From positions 1,922,001-1,986,000 of the forward strand of contig JAFKAC010000008.1 of assembly GCA_025766275.1 (NCBI GenBank): a stretch of 64,000 nt of DNA, read 5' to 3'. The notes below the pieces were generated by a model. That model saw only the letters and a list, made by a program, of their open reading frames with translations, was not told where the DNA came from and ran no database searches. Of the stretch, positions 45,802 through 57,338 are shown piece by piece. The position numbers were made by a program, and so were the translations under genes. The DNA comes from Lactarius indigo (Eukaryota; Basidiomycota; Agaricomycetes; Russulales; Russulaceae). Numbering within the stretch: the stretch's first letter is position 1; each line of letters begins with the position of its first letter.

Positions 45802-47755
45802 CGCCCTACAAAAGGGCGTCAAATGGGCCTCACAGATCAGGCGAGCAGTGGCACCAAGTTGGGGTATCACCCCGAAACGCGCCCGACAACTTTACATCGG
45901 AGTCGCAATACCAAGGACACTTTACGCAGTCGACATATGGGGAAGTCACGCCGCAAAAGACGAAACATCAAGCGAATTAGGGAGGACAAAAAGAAGAAGA
46001 AACAAGCTGAACTCCGTACAAAGAGCCGGCACACTAGCCATCACAGGCGGGCTCCGTACCTCCCCAACTGACACGCTCAACGTGCACGCAGACACCATCC
46101 CGATGCATCTGGAAATAGAAAAACACCTCTTCAGAGCAGCATCCCGCATCGCAACGTTGCCGCCAGAGCACCCCCTTTACAAACCCGCAAGAAAGGCCGC
46201 AAATAAGAACATCAAGAGACACAAATCCCCACTTCACGACCTGATGCAAACGTTCAGCATCAGGCCGGACGACTTCGAAACAATTCCGGCCATAGGCACA
46301 AACCCGGCAACAGCACACAAAAGACCATTCGGTATAGAGATAGCGGGCAACAAAGAAGCATCAAAGAAAGCCGACAAGGAAGGAAGCGAAGAAATCAAAG
46401 TATATTCGGACGGCTCAGCTCAAGACGGGAAAGTCAGCGCCGCCGCCATCCTGATCAGACCGGGAAAAGTCCCATGCGCGCTACACTTCCACCTGGGAGA
46501 CGCAAAACACCACACGGTGTTCGAAGCGGAGTTGGTAGGACTCCTTTTAGGCTTACACCTAATCAAGACGGAGAAAAAGGGCAGAACCAGCTATGCACTG
46601 GGAGCAGACAACCAAGCTGCAATAGGCGCACTGGCTACCCCAAACAATAGATCGGGACACTACCTAGCAGACAGCTGCCTATCCTCCGCACACAGCATCC
46701 GAAACGAGAGAGGCACGGCAAACTACAGACTCACAGTGCGCTGGACTGCAGGTCACGTCGGCATTGACGGAAACGAACAAGCAGACGCGGAAGCGAAAGC
46801 AGCCGCAGAAGGAAAGACATCGCAAGCATCCGACCTCCCAAAAATACTCAAGAAATCTCTACGGAAGAACAAATCGGCCACCAGACAACACTGCAAAAGT
46901 GTACTCAAAGAAATCTGGAAAGAGGAATGGGCCCTATCCCCACGCGCAGAAAAACTGAAACGATTTGGCTTCACTTCTCCGTCTGACAAATTCCTTAAGC
47001 TGACGAGCGTTCCGAACCTATCCAGGAAAGGAGCCAGCTGGCTATATCAGATAAGAGTGGGCCACTTCCCGCTCAACGCGTACCTGAACAGATTCAAAAG
47101 AGTCGACAAACCAAACTGTCCAGCGTGTGGCTATCATACGGAGAACGCCCAACACTTCCTGCTAGACTGTCCGGCCTATGCACACGAGAGATGGGCGCTC
47201 ACGAAAAAGCGCAACCCCAAAGAGCAAGACTTCGCGAAAATCATCACGAACCCGAAAACCATTATTCAAGTAGTGAATTACATACAAGACACGGGGAGAT
47301 TTACGCAGGATAATAACAGCGCGCGTAGGGCAGCAGAGAAAGGAAGAGACCGAAGAAGACACCCACCAAACAACACGCTCCAATAACTACACAACCCCCC
47401 CACCCTGAACCCGTCAAAACCCCATCTCCACAACTTGCCGAACCCAACACATACAGGTTCATTCAAGGGACGTAGTAGAAGGCGGTAGACGAAGGAAGCG
47501 GCCATGCCCCACTCACCAAGACCATCGCAACCCAAGCCGCGCCTTGCGCCACGGCGATCCAATCGCCCCACCAACTTCAACGCTTGACAAGAAGCTAAGC
47601 TTTTCCACTCCGGAAAAGGGGAGACTTAAGATGAAAGGGTAGAGCACAGAAAGCGGAGAGACACGGTCGCGTAGATACAGATGCAAGTGTAGTGCTACAT
47701 AGGGTACTATTCCCTCAGGCGCACAAAAATGGATTCAAAAAAAAAAAAAAAAAAA
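45802..47755 (+). mobile_element. 5'-truncated non-LTR retrotransposon (LINE)
   Basis: A 1954-bp insertion that ends in a run of about 18-19 A (47737-47755) and is flanked by a perfect 12-bp target duplication. It begins inside the C-terminal (thumb) part of a reverse transcriptase and includes the RNase H frame and 3' UTR. Duplication copy 1 has the empty site, so insertion followed the duplication. Target-primed reverse transcription with 5' truncation explains all features. Confidence 0.9.
45848..47386 (+). CDS. LINE ORF2 C-terminal part: RT thumb, RNase H, zinc knuckle
   Basis: A single uninterrupted frame of about 512 codons; the true protein start was lost by 5' truncation. The N-terminal 110 residues match the region after the reverse-transcriptase palm (LYIGVAIPRTLYAVDIWGSH; LAITGGLRTSPTDTLNVHAD). 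A type-1 RNase H domain follows (about residues 195-325). Its catalytic residues are visible: Asp in VYSDGSA, Glu in FEAELVGLL, Asp in GADNQAAIGA, and His/Asp in WTAGHVGIDGNEQADAEA. Near the C-terminus is a CX2CX8HX4C knuckle (CPACGYHTENAQHFLLDC). The palm motif with the catalytic YXDD is missing, so the copy cannot mobilise itself. The frame has no stops, which suggests recent insertion. Confidence 0.9.
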   Translation: MAPSWGITPKRARQLYIGVAIPRTLYAVDIWGSHAAKDETSSELGRTKRRRNKLNSVQRAGTLAITGGLRTSPTDTLNVHADTIPMHLEIEKHLFRAASRIATLPPEHPLYKPARKAANKNIKRHKSPLHDLMQTFSIRPDDFETIPAIGTNPATAHKRPFGIEIAGNKEASKKADKEGSEEIKVYSDGSAQDGKVSAAAILIRPGKVPCALHFHLGDAKHHTVFEAELVGLLLGLHLIKTEKKGRTSYALGADNQAAIGALATPNNRSGHYLADSCLSSAHSIRNERGTANYRLTVRWTAGHVGIDGNEQADAEAKAAAEGKTSQASDLPKILKKSLRKNKSATRQHCKSVLKEIWKEEWALSPRAEKLKRFGFTSPSDKFLKLTSVPNLSRKGASWLYQIRVGHFPLNAYLNRFKRVDKPNCPACGYHTENAQHFLLDCPAYAHERWALTKKRNPKEQDFAKIITNPKTIIQVVNYIQDTGRFTQDNNSARRAAEKGRDRRRHPPNNTLQ

Positions 47756-47767
47756 GACGCCTTCCGA
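47756..47767. repeat. right target-site duplication of the LINE
   Basis: GACGCCTTCCGA directly after the poly-A tail, identical to 45790-45801. Confidence 0.85.
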
Positions 47768-48389
47768 ATTGCGCACATTGGTAGGCCTTGTTCGAAGAAA
47801 TTGACAGTTGCTCTTGCCCCGCCTACTTTTGTTGGCCGTTATTTTTTGGTTGCTATTCACCGCACTGGTTTTCAAAATTCCATGCAAACGTCATCCCAGT
47901 ATCTTCCCGCTTTGAGCGGAGTCCCGACTTTTCTTGAGCTTGTGCTATGGGAACAGCAATAACTTGCATTCTTGGTGTTATTCATATTCTTAATATTGTT
48001 TGCAGAAGCACGTTCTCTGCCGCCGAGACGTCTTCTCCGGTTCGAAGGTGGAGGCCGCACATGCTTATTTACACCCAGACCATATGACCCCAGGCACAGT
48101 GGTCCTAAAACTGAGCAAGGAAGCTAGCTACACCCAAATACGTGGCAAGCGAGCGTCATAACACAAAGCACACTGTGCTATCAAACCTTGTACCTGGTCA
48201 CTTGACTTTTCGCCTGCTTGTCCCTGCTTTTCTTCCTCCTGGTTTTTATCAGTGCCTCACGAAGCGCGTAGCACCACGCTCCGCTGAGGCAGGGATTCGA
48301 AGAGAAGCTGCCAATCGTTTTCGGGCCGAACCCGATCTCGGATCTCGACTGCGACTCGTCTCGCAATGAGTGCTATTGTATCTACCCAG

Positions 48390-49140
48390 AAAGCGTGAAC
48401 CATCTACCACGCGATATTCGTATCCTCGTGCGAGGTAAGGCAAATATTTTCGACTGCGGTCTCCTGTCCATTGCGACCCCGTGGGACACGCCGCAGATTA
48501 AGGCGCGGGCACGGCGTACTATAGATATCGGTTCTGGTGCTTCGGCCAACATTTGGATACGTGATGAAGAAGCAAGGAGAGAACAATGCGAGGCACAGAC
48601 AGAGATCACCATTTCCCGCTTCCCTAAATTAATGTAGTGTCTCCCGGGAAAGCTGACAGCTTCTATCACCGGGGCTTCTGAGTCTAACTCAAGTATCGTT
48701 GGAGGAATGTGCATCTCCTCGTGCCTGACGTAAACCGACCCCCTTCTCGACATGTGGCTCTGTCACCAGTTGCCCCCGAAGGCTATCAGATGGTGCGCAT
48801 CCAGGCGCACAGTATTCTCCGTCTATTTCAGGATGTCGGAGATGTGTACGCGACGCAGGCAGGAGTTCTCAGGGTCCAGGGTTGCACATTATTGCCAACA
48901 CGTGAGACAACTTCGCTTCGTTTATCCTCAGCAGACTGACTCTCTATGACTAGGGTGCCTACCACGATGAACGACTTGGCATACACGACGCCGCCAACAT
49001 TCGAGGTCTCGTCCTTCCGATTCCTGCTCTGTCCCTGACCGATCTCCTGAGGGTTCTCTCGACGCCTTCACTGGCATCGAGTTCCAGGATGACCGAGATT
49101 TTTCCACACGAGTACTACGCACGCGATCAGATTGCGGGAA
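48390..49140 (+). pseudogene. decayed coding relic, unidentified (copy 2)
   Basis: Two open blocks are better preserved than in copy 1. One at 48395-48637 has FDCGLLSIATPWDTPQ, IWIRDEEARREQCEAQTEI and ISRFPKLM followed by a stop. One at 48709-48939 contains PVAPEGYQMVRIQAHSILRL. A third at 48958-49140 has HDAANIRGLVLPIPALSLTD and FPHEYYARDQIAGID. They lie in different frames without obvious splice sites joining all three. No family was recognised. Confidence 0.4.
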
Positions 49141-49699
49141 TAGACCCCAATTCGTCGGGTGAAGAATTCGCCGAGTGCCAGTGTATGCCCAGCCCCTTCA
49201 AGCTTCACGCATCACGGCCCATCGCGCGCACTGTGAGAAAGCTCCTCTGAGCAATGTCTACCAGTCTGATGCAGATCGCACCAATACCTCATGCGCGCCC
49301 GATCTTAGGCTATTCTGGCAAAATCTTTGGCAAAATGCCATCTCGTATCACTGGAATATATAAATTAACAGTCAACCAAGCAAGTAGTGAACAGGAGAGA
49401 CACGTTACTCCAGTAATACACTCGGTAGTCCATGTAAAGCTCCGCTGTCGCAAAGGACACGTGAGCAATATATGGGGCCGAGGTCGTCAATGCATCAATC
49501 TCGGTGCAACGAGATTCCGATTGAAGTTCCGATTGAACATGCCGATACGCGTATAATACACACGCGACCATACAAGATGTCTGAGGTGAGTTCATAATTA
49601 TCTTGCGTCTTACGGTAGATGGCAGTGTCAGCAGCGTGGTCCTTCACTCCCAAACCACACCACCCACTGGCTATTTCGGGGGGGGGCACTAATTGATGT

Positions 49700-50130
49700 G
49701 GTCAAGTTGGCCCCGATATCGTCTCTCTCTAATCCTGGGTAGATCGGCACGTCCAATGATCTTGCGACGAGTGCGACTCAGGCCTCTCTAGCTGCAATAA
49801 AGCAAGGAAGTGCTCTAGAAACCAAGATCTCACATATTGCCACCCTCGCTGGCCCATTGCTTTGAACCCCTCACAGTGCGGGGTAAGTCCTCCATATATT
49901 TCCTCAAACAATCACCCATTCTGATATTGGTCTCACCAGGAAGTGAGGCAGTGCAGGGAAGTGTGTGAAATGGTGGTGCGAAAGCTGGCCAAAGTCGCTT
50001 GCAGAACCGCAAACCTCGTGATTGATGTCTGAGAGATATACCCGTGATGAGAAAAATCCCCAGGTTGGTCTGCAGACTATTCTGGGTTCAATTCAAAAGT
50101 TCGTGCATTTTGATGGCCGTATTTCCACAT
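49700..50130 (+). pseudogene. STAND-type N-terminal adaptor relic (copy 2)
   Basis: SNDLATSATQASLAAIKQGS, then ALETKISHIATLAGPLL and a stop, followed by an intron-like gap and a degraded second block (CEMVVRKLAKVA). It is more conserved than copy 1 in the first block. It overlaps the start of the right inverted-repeat arm. Truncated and not functional. Confidence 0.5.
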
Positions 50131-52750
50131 GACTCATATGGTCTGACGAACTACCAGGGAGTTGGACAATGTCAAACTGAACACGTATTGAAGAAGTGCA
50201 CAAAGTCAAAAGGCTATGAGTCGGCTCACTGTTGAATGATCGACTGACTCAACATTATTAATAGAGATACGCTACGGGTAATTTTTATAATCAGGTAGTG
50301 TAGTTACAGTGAAAATGACACAGTGAATGCGTCAGTTCTCAATCTACGTTAGTTGTACAGTGCAAATGATTATAAGGCTCGAAAACAAGCCACCAAAACG
50401 CGATGGCGGTCAACCACCACTTCGTTGCTCTTCCTCCATGCGCTTGCATACCGCTCTTCTCTACTCTAGTTCGAACCTAATCCGAGTTGATGACAGGGGG
50501 TACCGGATACCTTTCTTCATCGAAAGCTATCACACTGTCTGAGAGCGACTTGTCAGAAGTAACTAGAGCTGGTGGAAGTCTCTTCGGGACAGTAGCGTTG
50601 GTGCTTGCATCCGTTGTTTCTTTCACACCCCATGGGACGGTGGTACCTGGCCGTACATTGAGCTGGCTGAACGTGGCAACAAGGCCCGGTCCGTTCAGCG
50701 TCTCGCGGAGGTGATCTCGTGAGTTCAGGCTAGGAATGGATGTCAAAAATCAAGAAGATCGAAGAGGAGTAACGAATGAAGACGCACATGGCCATGAACC
50801 CACAGAAATTGAGCCGAAAAAACGATGAAGAGGGACGGGATATATATAAGCGTATCGTGATACTTGGCAAACTTTGTTCAACGATTTAATGTTTGACTAG
50901 AGACAGGAGGTAAAGGTGAACCGTACCAAGGCGAGGCAAATGACAGAAAACACTCTGAAAAACAGCACAATTGTCACAAGAGGAGTAAATGCCGATTGGC
51001 GCACTGGCTCACAAGTCAAGTGTGCCACAATTGATAGAATAAATCGCGAGAAGGTTTAACACATTATTTGTTCTAGAGTGTGTGTCAATATAAACAGAAA
51101 GTCAGCGACTTTGCAATATTCGGGTGTGAACGTACCTCTGGACTTGAGTGCGGTTACTCAAGAGGTGATAAACCATTCCGACAGTAATAAGGACGGCGCC
51201 AAGGACCTTGCAAGATAACGAAGCAAAGTAAAACTCCTAGTATGAATAGTAATTAGACCGCTGCCTGCACTGCCCACGTCATCAGACAAGAAGCAAACGT
51301 GCCTTAAAGTCGTCCGGGTTCGATTTGTGTATGTGCTTCACGCTGTATGCATAATTTGTGAGAAAAACAAGGAAACGGACATTTGCAGCTACGGCTGACA
51401 TTTCTGCGCTGTACACTGAAGATGATAGTAATGCGTCAGCGACCCACAAATAAAGGAGCAGAAGAGAGAAAAATACCGATCCCAAGGCCTTACAATAGTG
51501 GGTCAAAAATAAGTTGAAAATCTGGCGGAATACTACCGTGGAGGAACTCACTGAATTCTATCAGTGAGACAATGGACTGCTCATGTGAGTGAGTGCCAGC
51601 TCCGAATAAACCGTGTATACGTACGATCCCTGCTGGCAGGTACAGAGAACCCCCACCCACTGGACTAAAATAAGTCTCGCACAGATGAAACAAACCAGTA
51701 AACTTACGACAATAGATCCTATACACGTAGAATCTAGATCAATGTCAGTAAGAGCCGCTTCACTGGCGTGAACTCCCCATGAAGACGCACTGTTGTACAG
51801 AAACCTCAAGAACAACTGGTTATATATGCATAAGAATTGCGGATAAAATCAGTCACAACAGACTGGCGCACGGTAAGAAAAAATTATAGCCTTTAGGAAT
51901 TTGTAAGTCTCAGATAAGTTCTGTGTCATGGTAGACGTACGGGTTGGCTCCTAGAAACCGATAAGAACTTCAGACAGCACAGTACTTTTGGAGTGGCTTA
52001 CCATGGGTGGGATCCAGTGAATTGATAATCGCCAAAATTTGTAACGCCAAACCGATAAGTCATATAAATACAGAAAACTAGGTTGACCGTGTCAACGAGC
52101 CTAGTTGAAGAAGATATCACTATCATGCAGTTGATAAGGAAGCTCTCAAAGATGTATACGTCATAAAAGTGACCTGCAAAGGCTTCATGACGATCCCGAG
52201 TATGGAACATAGTAGCATATGGGGACCCTTACAAAGGACTTTAGAGGCCACCGATCCTGTGAACTGTGACTATTGAAGTAGGAATAAACTTGCAACCAGG
52301 TGACACCGTAGATACTAGATGGTCGATCCGGCAAGATCAGATACTGCAATAGCATATTACTGACAGTGAGATGCACATGGACGAGAGGACAGTGCCGATG
52401 AACAACGCCCCAAGGGTGTTGTCTACAGGGATTAATGCGGGCATGGCAGATAAAAGTCAATGCGGAGAGAATAAGAGATGACAGGAACGGAAGGGGAGAA
52501 AAGGGTGGGCGATGGGTGCAGCCGACTACCCAACTCACAGCGCTGCTGATAACAGCCTCTGTCGTGGAGCCGGCACAAATAAGATGACTCGATGACGATG
52601 GAAGGTCAAAAAGAATGATCCCATCAGGAGCATGTCCACGTAATGTTTCAAGTCGGCAGAGGACTGACAGAGGTGATTTTCCGCTAGCCCCGAGCGGCCC
52701 GGTGAGGGTTGTGCTGACCATGTGGAAATCCATACGTAAGAGAGTGGAGA
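49990..52750 (-). repeat. right arm of the ~2.7 kb inverted repeat
   Basis: Complement of about 40000-42735. Contains DUF6534 copy B and its flanks. Confidence 0.75.
50477..52444 (-). CDS. DUF6534-type multi-pass membrane protein, copy B
   Basis: Inverted sister of 40373-42336. The start MPALIPVDNTLGALFIGTVL is at 52444. Next come an intron, IYGVTWLQVYSYFNSHSSQD, an intron, and LVDTVNLVFCIYMTYRFGVT. Further on are the helix-rich middle (IGSIVVSLLVCFICARLILV), VYHLLSNRTQVQR, and the C-terminal exon LNSRDHLRETLNGPG ending VINSD at 50477. The family is usually seven-helix membrane proteins with unknown role. As in copy A, the middle is hard to splice into one frame, so integrity is uncertain. 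This copy sits inside the duplicated block where copy 1 (10370-10560) has nothing comparable. Confidence 0.58.
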
Positions 52751-53532
52751 ATTAAGCCGCCTACGTTACGCACAAGTAAACCACGATGAGAAAGAGAACG
52801 TGTTGGGATTCAGCTCGGTATGGACACAGTCCGACACATCGAGGCTAGACCGACATATTAGATAATCGTTTTATTACCGTAGTTAAACGGGTTATCTCAA
52901 GGTTATCTGTGAATCATGTTGAGGAGATTTAGGAGGAGAACCCTCCCCATGTGGCACGCCACCAACCTATACTAATAACGGTTGTACATGCCGGTGGGGT
53001 TTTGTCCTTTGGAAAATCAAGGCTATTGTTATTGTAAGTCACGTCTTACGGTCTTGGCGAATTTCGAACCCTGCTTAGGCGCGAATCGAACCCTGGGGCG
53101 CGATTCGCATGTCACTGGCGGCTCTATTTACACTACTGCAGTACGTCCTATATCAAGCTACAGTGATCGGCACCTTCATTGGTGCTTCATACCTTCTTGC
53201 ATACCTTCTTGCGCTACTAGTATCTCGAGTCACCCTTGATATCACCCGATTTTGGCCGAGTTCAAAGACGATCTCTATAAGCTGCTCTACTCTTTCAATC
53301 CGACTGTAGAGTAGCCGAGCGCTGAGCACCGAGGAACTATTCACGACGAGGCTTACTGCATCGGGGAAGGTGTGTATATCGTAGCATTGAAGTTTCTTCT
53401 CAAGTTCTCCATGACTGCGACGATGATTGACGAAGCGCTTTATAAATTCGAAAGCTGCACATTGTGCATGAGTGTGTGCATTTAATATTAATTAGAAAAA
53501 TAGATGACCTAGGCATTGCTACCTGTCTAAAG
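52751..53532. other. intergenic region
   Basis: No gene was recognised. 53054-53104 has two tRNA-B-box-like direct repeats (on the minus strand GGGTTCGATTCGCGCC and GGGTTCGAAATTCGCC). 53240-53530 resembles 13250-13560 and 56430-56700. A short hydrophobic frame at 53109-53309 has no family signal. Confidence 0.4.
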
Positions 53533-53835
53533 TCACATATAAAGCCCTGGCGGCTCGGAATAGCCAATATGCATTGTAGCGGCCTCGCCGACGTAGATGA
53601 CGCCCATACCGCCTTCCATCCGCCAATCCTGACTCCCACTGCCGTGGCGGCCGTCCGCCGCACATCGTCCGCCAAGTCGCCGTCCCCCTCCCGTTAACAG
53701 AACCATCATCTCGGGCTCTGCCAGCTCAAGCTTGAGGGTCTGGTCAAGGGCCTCGATGTCGCTACCTGCAAACGTGGCGAAATGCATTGCGAGTGAATGT
53801 TGTGCGCGCAAGACGACGTGCATGTGCAGGGTGTT
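53533..53835 (-). pseudogene. NAPE-PLD-like hydrolase fragment
   Basis: On the minus strand LRAQHSLAMHFATFAGSDIE is followed by a variable Gly-rich stretch, then WRMEGGMGVIYVGEAATMHI and a stop at 53533. This is the best preserved C-terminal block of the family in the window (zinc-binding His in the MHFATF-type motif and the closing GVxxVGE strand). The upstream catalytic HXHXDH region is missing. Confidence 0.55.
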
Positions 53836-54199
53836 TGTGGTAAGTGGCAAGAATGTACTCACGGGTATGTAAGATCCAATAATGGAAGCGGCGTTACAGT
53901 ACAGCAGCAGATTTTGCTTACAGGGTCGGGTCGGGTCGAGTGGTATGCCAGCTCGCGTGATGCGACGTGATGTGCCGCATAAACATAAACGCGCAGATTG
54001 ACGCAGTCTTGTCTTATACCGCAGCACCGCACGCTCGTTACAGTACCGACCATTCGCACAAGGCTACAAAGTGCGCAGTCCTTAGGTGATGTCTGATCCG
54101 CGCATCGGATCACTTTCCCTTGGAATCCCTCCTCTACACTCTACACATGTCACATGCCACCTCCGCCCAGCTCAACGAATAGCAGCGTTGCGATTCTCT

Positions 54200-54545
54200 T
54201 GCATGGGCAAAGAAACACCTTTTTCTTTCAAGCTACGATACGACGTAGCTCTCATCACTAGCAGGGTACCATTGCGTTCTTCCACCAATCAATCGCGCGT
54301 GGCCCTCGGCAACTCGCAAGCGCAGTTCTACGATGCCTCATCCGCAGTTCTCGTAACTTGGTCGGGGACGCCGTTCCTCAACACTGCCGTGGTGACAGCT
54401 TATTATCTTTTGACGGATTGTGGTGCTAGATGAGGGCCGCTATTAGGATAAATCTATGGCAGAATCTTTTTCTTTGAACAGGCGACGCTAGATGTCAACG
54501 GGTTGGCCTGCAACGCTGTAGATCCTCGCCTGATTGAACTCATGT
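54200..54545 (+). pseudogene. unidentified gene fragment (copy 2)
   Basis: Open block LRYDVALITSRVPLRSSTNQ, RVALGNSQAQFYDASSAVLV, GTPFLNTAVVTAYYLLTDCG. After an intron-like gap (to about 54481) it ends TLDVNGLACNAVDPRLIELM with a stop at 54545. Copy 1 at 11040-11350 is frameshifted. No family was recognised. Confidence 0.35.
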
Positions 54546-55090
54546 AAATCATCCTTCAAGTTGAACTCTGTGTAGGTAGGTTCACCCCAAGGACACACAC
54601 CCCAGACGAGCCAATTCGATTTCCAGAATGCGGCATATACCTTAATGGGCCCTTCATTTTCCACAAACCCAACCGTGGACACGTCCTGTGCCACTTCTCT
54701 TCATATCTCGTGTCACTGGCACCCGGGCTGCGCTTTCAGCTACTATAACTACCATCTTTTCCGATGAAACGTGGTACGCGAGGTGACTTTATGTAAGTTA
54801 TGTTCTAGGTGCTGTAGATCTTCCGGCGGCTTGCAGCTCAAGGCTATGGTTTTAGCTGCATGACACTGGAGACGCTGCGGAGGAGTATGCCTCCCACTGG
54901 CAACACGCTTCTCACTGGCATTTCTTTGCGCAGTTTTTATCCAATTTCGTCTCTTTTTGGCTTCGTCATCATTCCCACCGGTAACGATCGTGTCGCAATG
55001 GGAATGAGCACACATCCGCGCTGGTCCTACATGTGTGCTTGAGATAGGTTCACCCATCCGTCTATTCGTGCAACTTGGGCTCCCTGCGGG

Positions 55091-55097
55091 TATAAAA
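55091..55097 (+). promoter_or_regulatory. TATA box of LysM effector 2
   Basis: TATAAAA about 59 bp upstream of the start at 55156, in the same context as copy 1. Confidence 0.7.
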
Positions 55098-55155
55098 TGA
55101 AGGGCTGCTCCCCTCTCTTAGAACAACAATTATTCGACGCAATCTCCACTTGACC

Positions 55156-55881
55156 ATGCACGCCATCTCCACTGCTGCCTTTGTTTCTATTCTTGCTTTG
55201 GCATCCACCCTGGCCTTTGCTTTGCCACAAGGTAAACCGGCAACTGGTCCGGCTCAGCAACCATCTCCAGCCTCATTGAACCCCTCGCCTTTTGATAAGG
55301 CTGCTCCATGCACCGATACCTTTACTGTCCCGTAAGTCTCGCGATATCGTATCTCTCCGTGGCGCCTCCAGATACACGTGTGCTGACTATCTTGCTCACC
55401 ACCAGGCAGGCTGAACCTTGCGATACCCTGGTCACGAAGCTCGGCCTGAGCAAGGCCGATATCTTGTCGCTGAATTCCGGGTTAAGCTGTAGGTGTCCTC
55501 GATACAATCTGACCGAGTAGAGCTCTGGCTGAGACACGAATCGCCACCACAGGTGACAGTAACATCCCCGCCGGCAAAGTATTGTGCATTAAAGACCCGA
55601 AGCAAAAGTCGCCTCGGGCGTTGCCCCCAAAGCCCCAGAACCCGGCGCCTGCCCAAGCGCCTGCCTGCAAGACGCACGCGACCGCCACGGAAACAACATG
55701 CAACGGGCTGGCACCCAAGTTTGGTTTGACTCCGAAGAAATTCGTCGAGTTCAACAACAACGTGAACGAAGACTGCACTAACCTCGTTCCAGGACAGGCA
55801 GTACGTGTATTCCCTCCCCGATTTGGGGGTGTGGCATGGCACTAACTGATTCGTGATTAGTACTGCGTAGCCCTCGATTGA
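55156..55881 (+). CDS. LysM-domain secreted effector, copy 2
   Basis: Intact duplicate of 11984-12709 with the same exon lengths: 55156-55331, 55406-55488, 55553-55800, 55861-55881 (175 residues). Signal peptide, two LysM domains and all cysteines are kept. Amino-acid changes are few, for example CDSNIPAGK for CDANIPAGK, RALPPKPQ for RALAAKPQ, and TPKKFVEFNNNV for TPKQFVEFNNSV. Splice sites are unchanged. The retention of both frames while the neighbours decay suggests selection, or a very recent duplication. Chitin binding is inferred from the family. Confidence 0.85.
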
Positions 55882-56831
55882 TACTTGGGAAACACAGGCC
55901 CAGTCGGGCGACAAGATGTTCGATCGTGCGCATTGAATCATACAATGGACCCTCTTTCTGTGGAGGGCGGAATTAAATTGATCGCAGAGTCCTCTCGTTT
56001 CTCATATTCCAACTACAGACTGTCTTTATTTCTGCGTTTCCTCGACTAATAATCGAGTAGTAGACGACTGAGTCGTAATTATATCGTGTTCTAAGCATGT
56101 CCGAGCCATGGCCGAACCCAAGTTACCTCCAACTTATCAAGCGCTCTAGTAACCCTCTTCGAGCCTCTTTTCGTCGCGTCTCTCCCCACCCAACACTTTC
56201 AACAGAGTAGCTGATTCTAACTTCAATGAGGAGCGACGGCGGCGGCTAGTACGTCCTTTTTGAGTTCATTCTCGTGCACCTGAGAGTACACTGGCAGAAG
56301 CACGTTAAGCTATACTCCTAACCCATGAAAGAACCTCTAGGGTGTCCTCCGGAAAAGCACGGTTATTGTCACGCCCCATTACAGTGATCATCGTCCTTTC
56401 CGACTTCGTCCCTTGTGGTGCTTTATAGATCACAAGATTCCGGCCAAATTCAAACACGATATCTATACTCTTTCAATCTGACCTTACCCTGATAGGATCT
56501 GGTAAGCTGAGGAACCTAAATTCACGATAAGGCTTACTGTATCGGGCGTACATAGCACACAAGCACATATCCTAGCACCGAAGACCTAGTTCTCTGTGAA
56601 GGTGACAACGACTGACGAAGCGCTTCATAAATCCGAAAGCAGTACATGGTGCGCAAGCGTGTCCATTCGATATTAGAAATAGATAACCTAGGCATTGTCG
56701 TTTGCCTACAGTCTACGGTTACAGCACGTTATAAGCCCCGACGGCTCGGTCTCACCAACGTGCAGTCACAGTAGCGGCCTCGCCGGGTCGACGTCGATGA
56801 CGCCCATCCCACCCTTCATTAGCTTCATCCA
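55882..56831. other. intergenic, duplicate of 12710-13664
   Basis: 3' flank of LysM effector 2. No gene was recognised. Confidence 0.5.
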
Positions 56832-57338
56832 CTAATCTTCGACTCTCACCGCCGCGGTGGGATTAACCGTCGTCCCCTCCATAGGCAATATCATCACCGT
56901 CTCCGAGTTGCGCATGGCCTGCTCGAGCTTGAGGATCGATTCGAAGGCCTCGACGTTGCTTCCCGCAAATGCGGAAAAGTGCATCGCAGGCGAATGTCGT
57001 GCGCGCAGGGCGTACGTGGGCGTCGCGTGGAAAGAGGTGAGAATGGACTCCGGGACTGCCCACTGCGCCATATTCCTACAGAACTTCCCACAGCCAGTAC
57101 ATTCAATCTGTGTATAAGGGCCTGCTGGTAGGAAATAAGCTAACATGGCGACTATGCGCACCATTTGACCTCCTTTGATACAGCATACAGGTCGGATATC
57201 CATAGCTGCGGCACCGTGACAGATCAGCATGATCAGTGAGTTAACATGGAACAACCGCACCGTTTCGTCTTCATCAACGCTCCGACACGCATTCACTATT
57301 CTTCGGCAATTGTGCCATCGCACGTCAGAGGTCTCCAC
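56832..57338 (-). pseudogene. NAPE-PLD-like hydrolase relic (copy 2)
   Basis: Counterpart of 13665-14093 with a longer open frame upstream. It contains LRARHSPAMHFSAFAGSNVE, where Pro replaces Leu before MHF and Asn replaces the conserved Asp after GS. These changes at conserved positions fit loss of function. Confidence 0.5.

Noticed and set aside
53054..53104. Possible tRNA gene on the minus strand
   Set aside because: B-box-like motifs are present but no acceptor, D or anticodon stems can be formed.
54488..54694. Minus-strand ORF MAQDVSTVGFVENEG.., coding-like in appearance
   Set aside because: The counterpart in copy 1 (11290-11520) is full of stops, and the opposite strand is equally open, so neither strand can be preferred.
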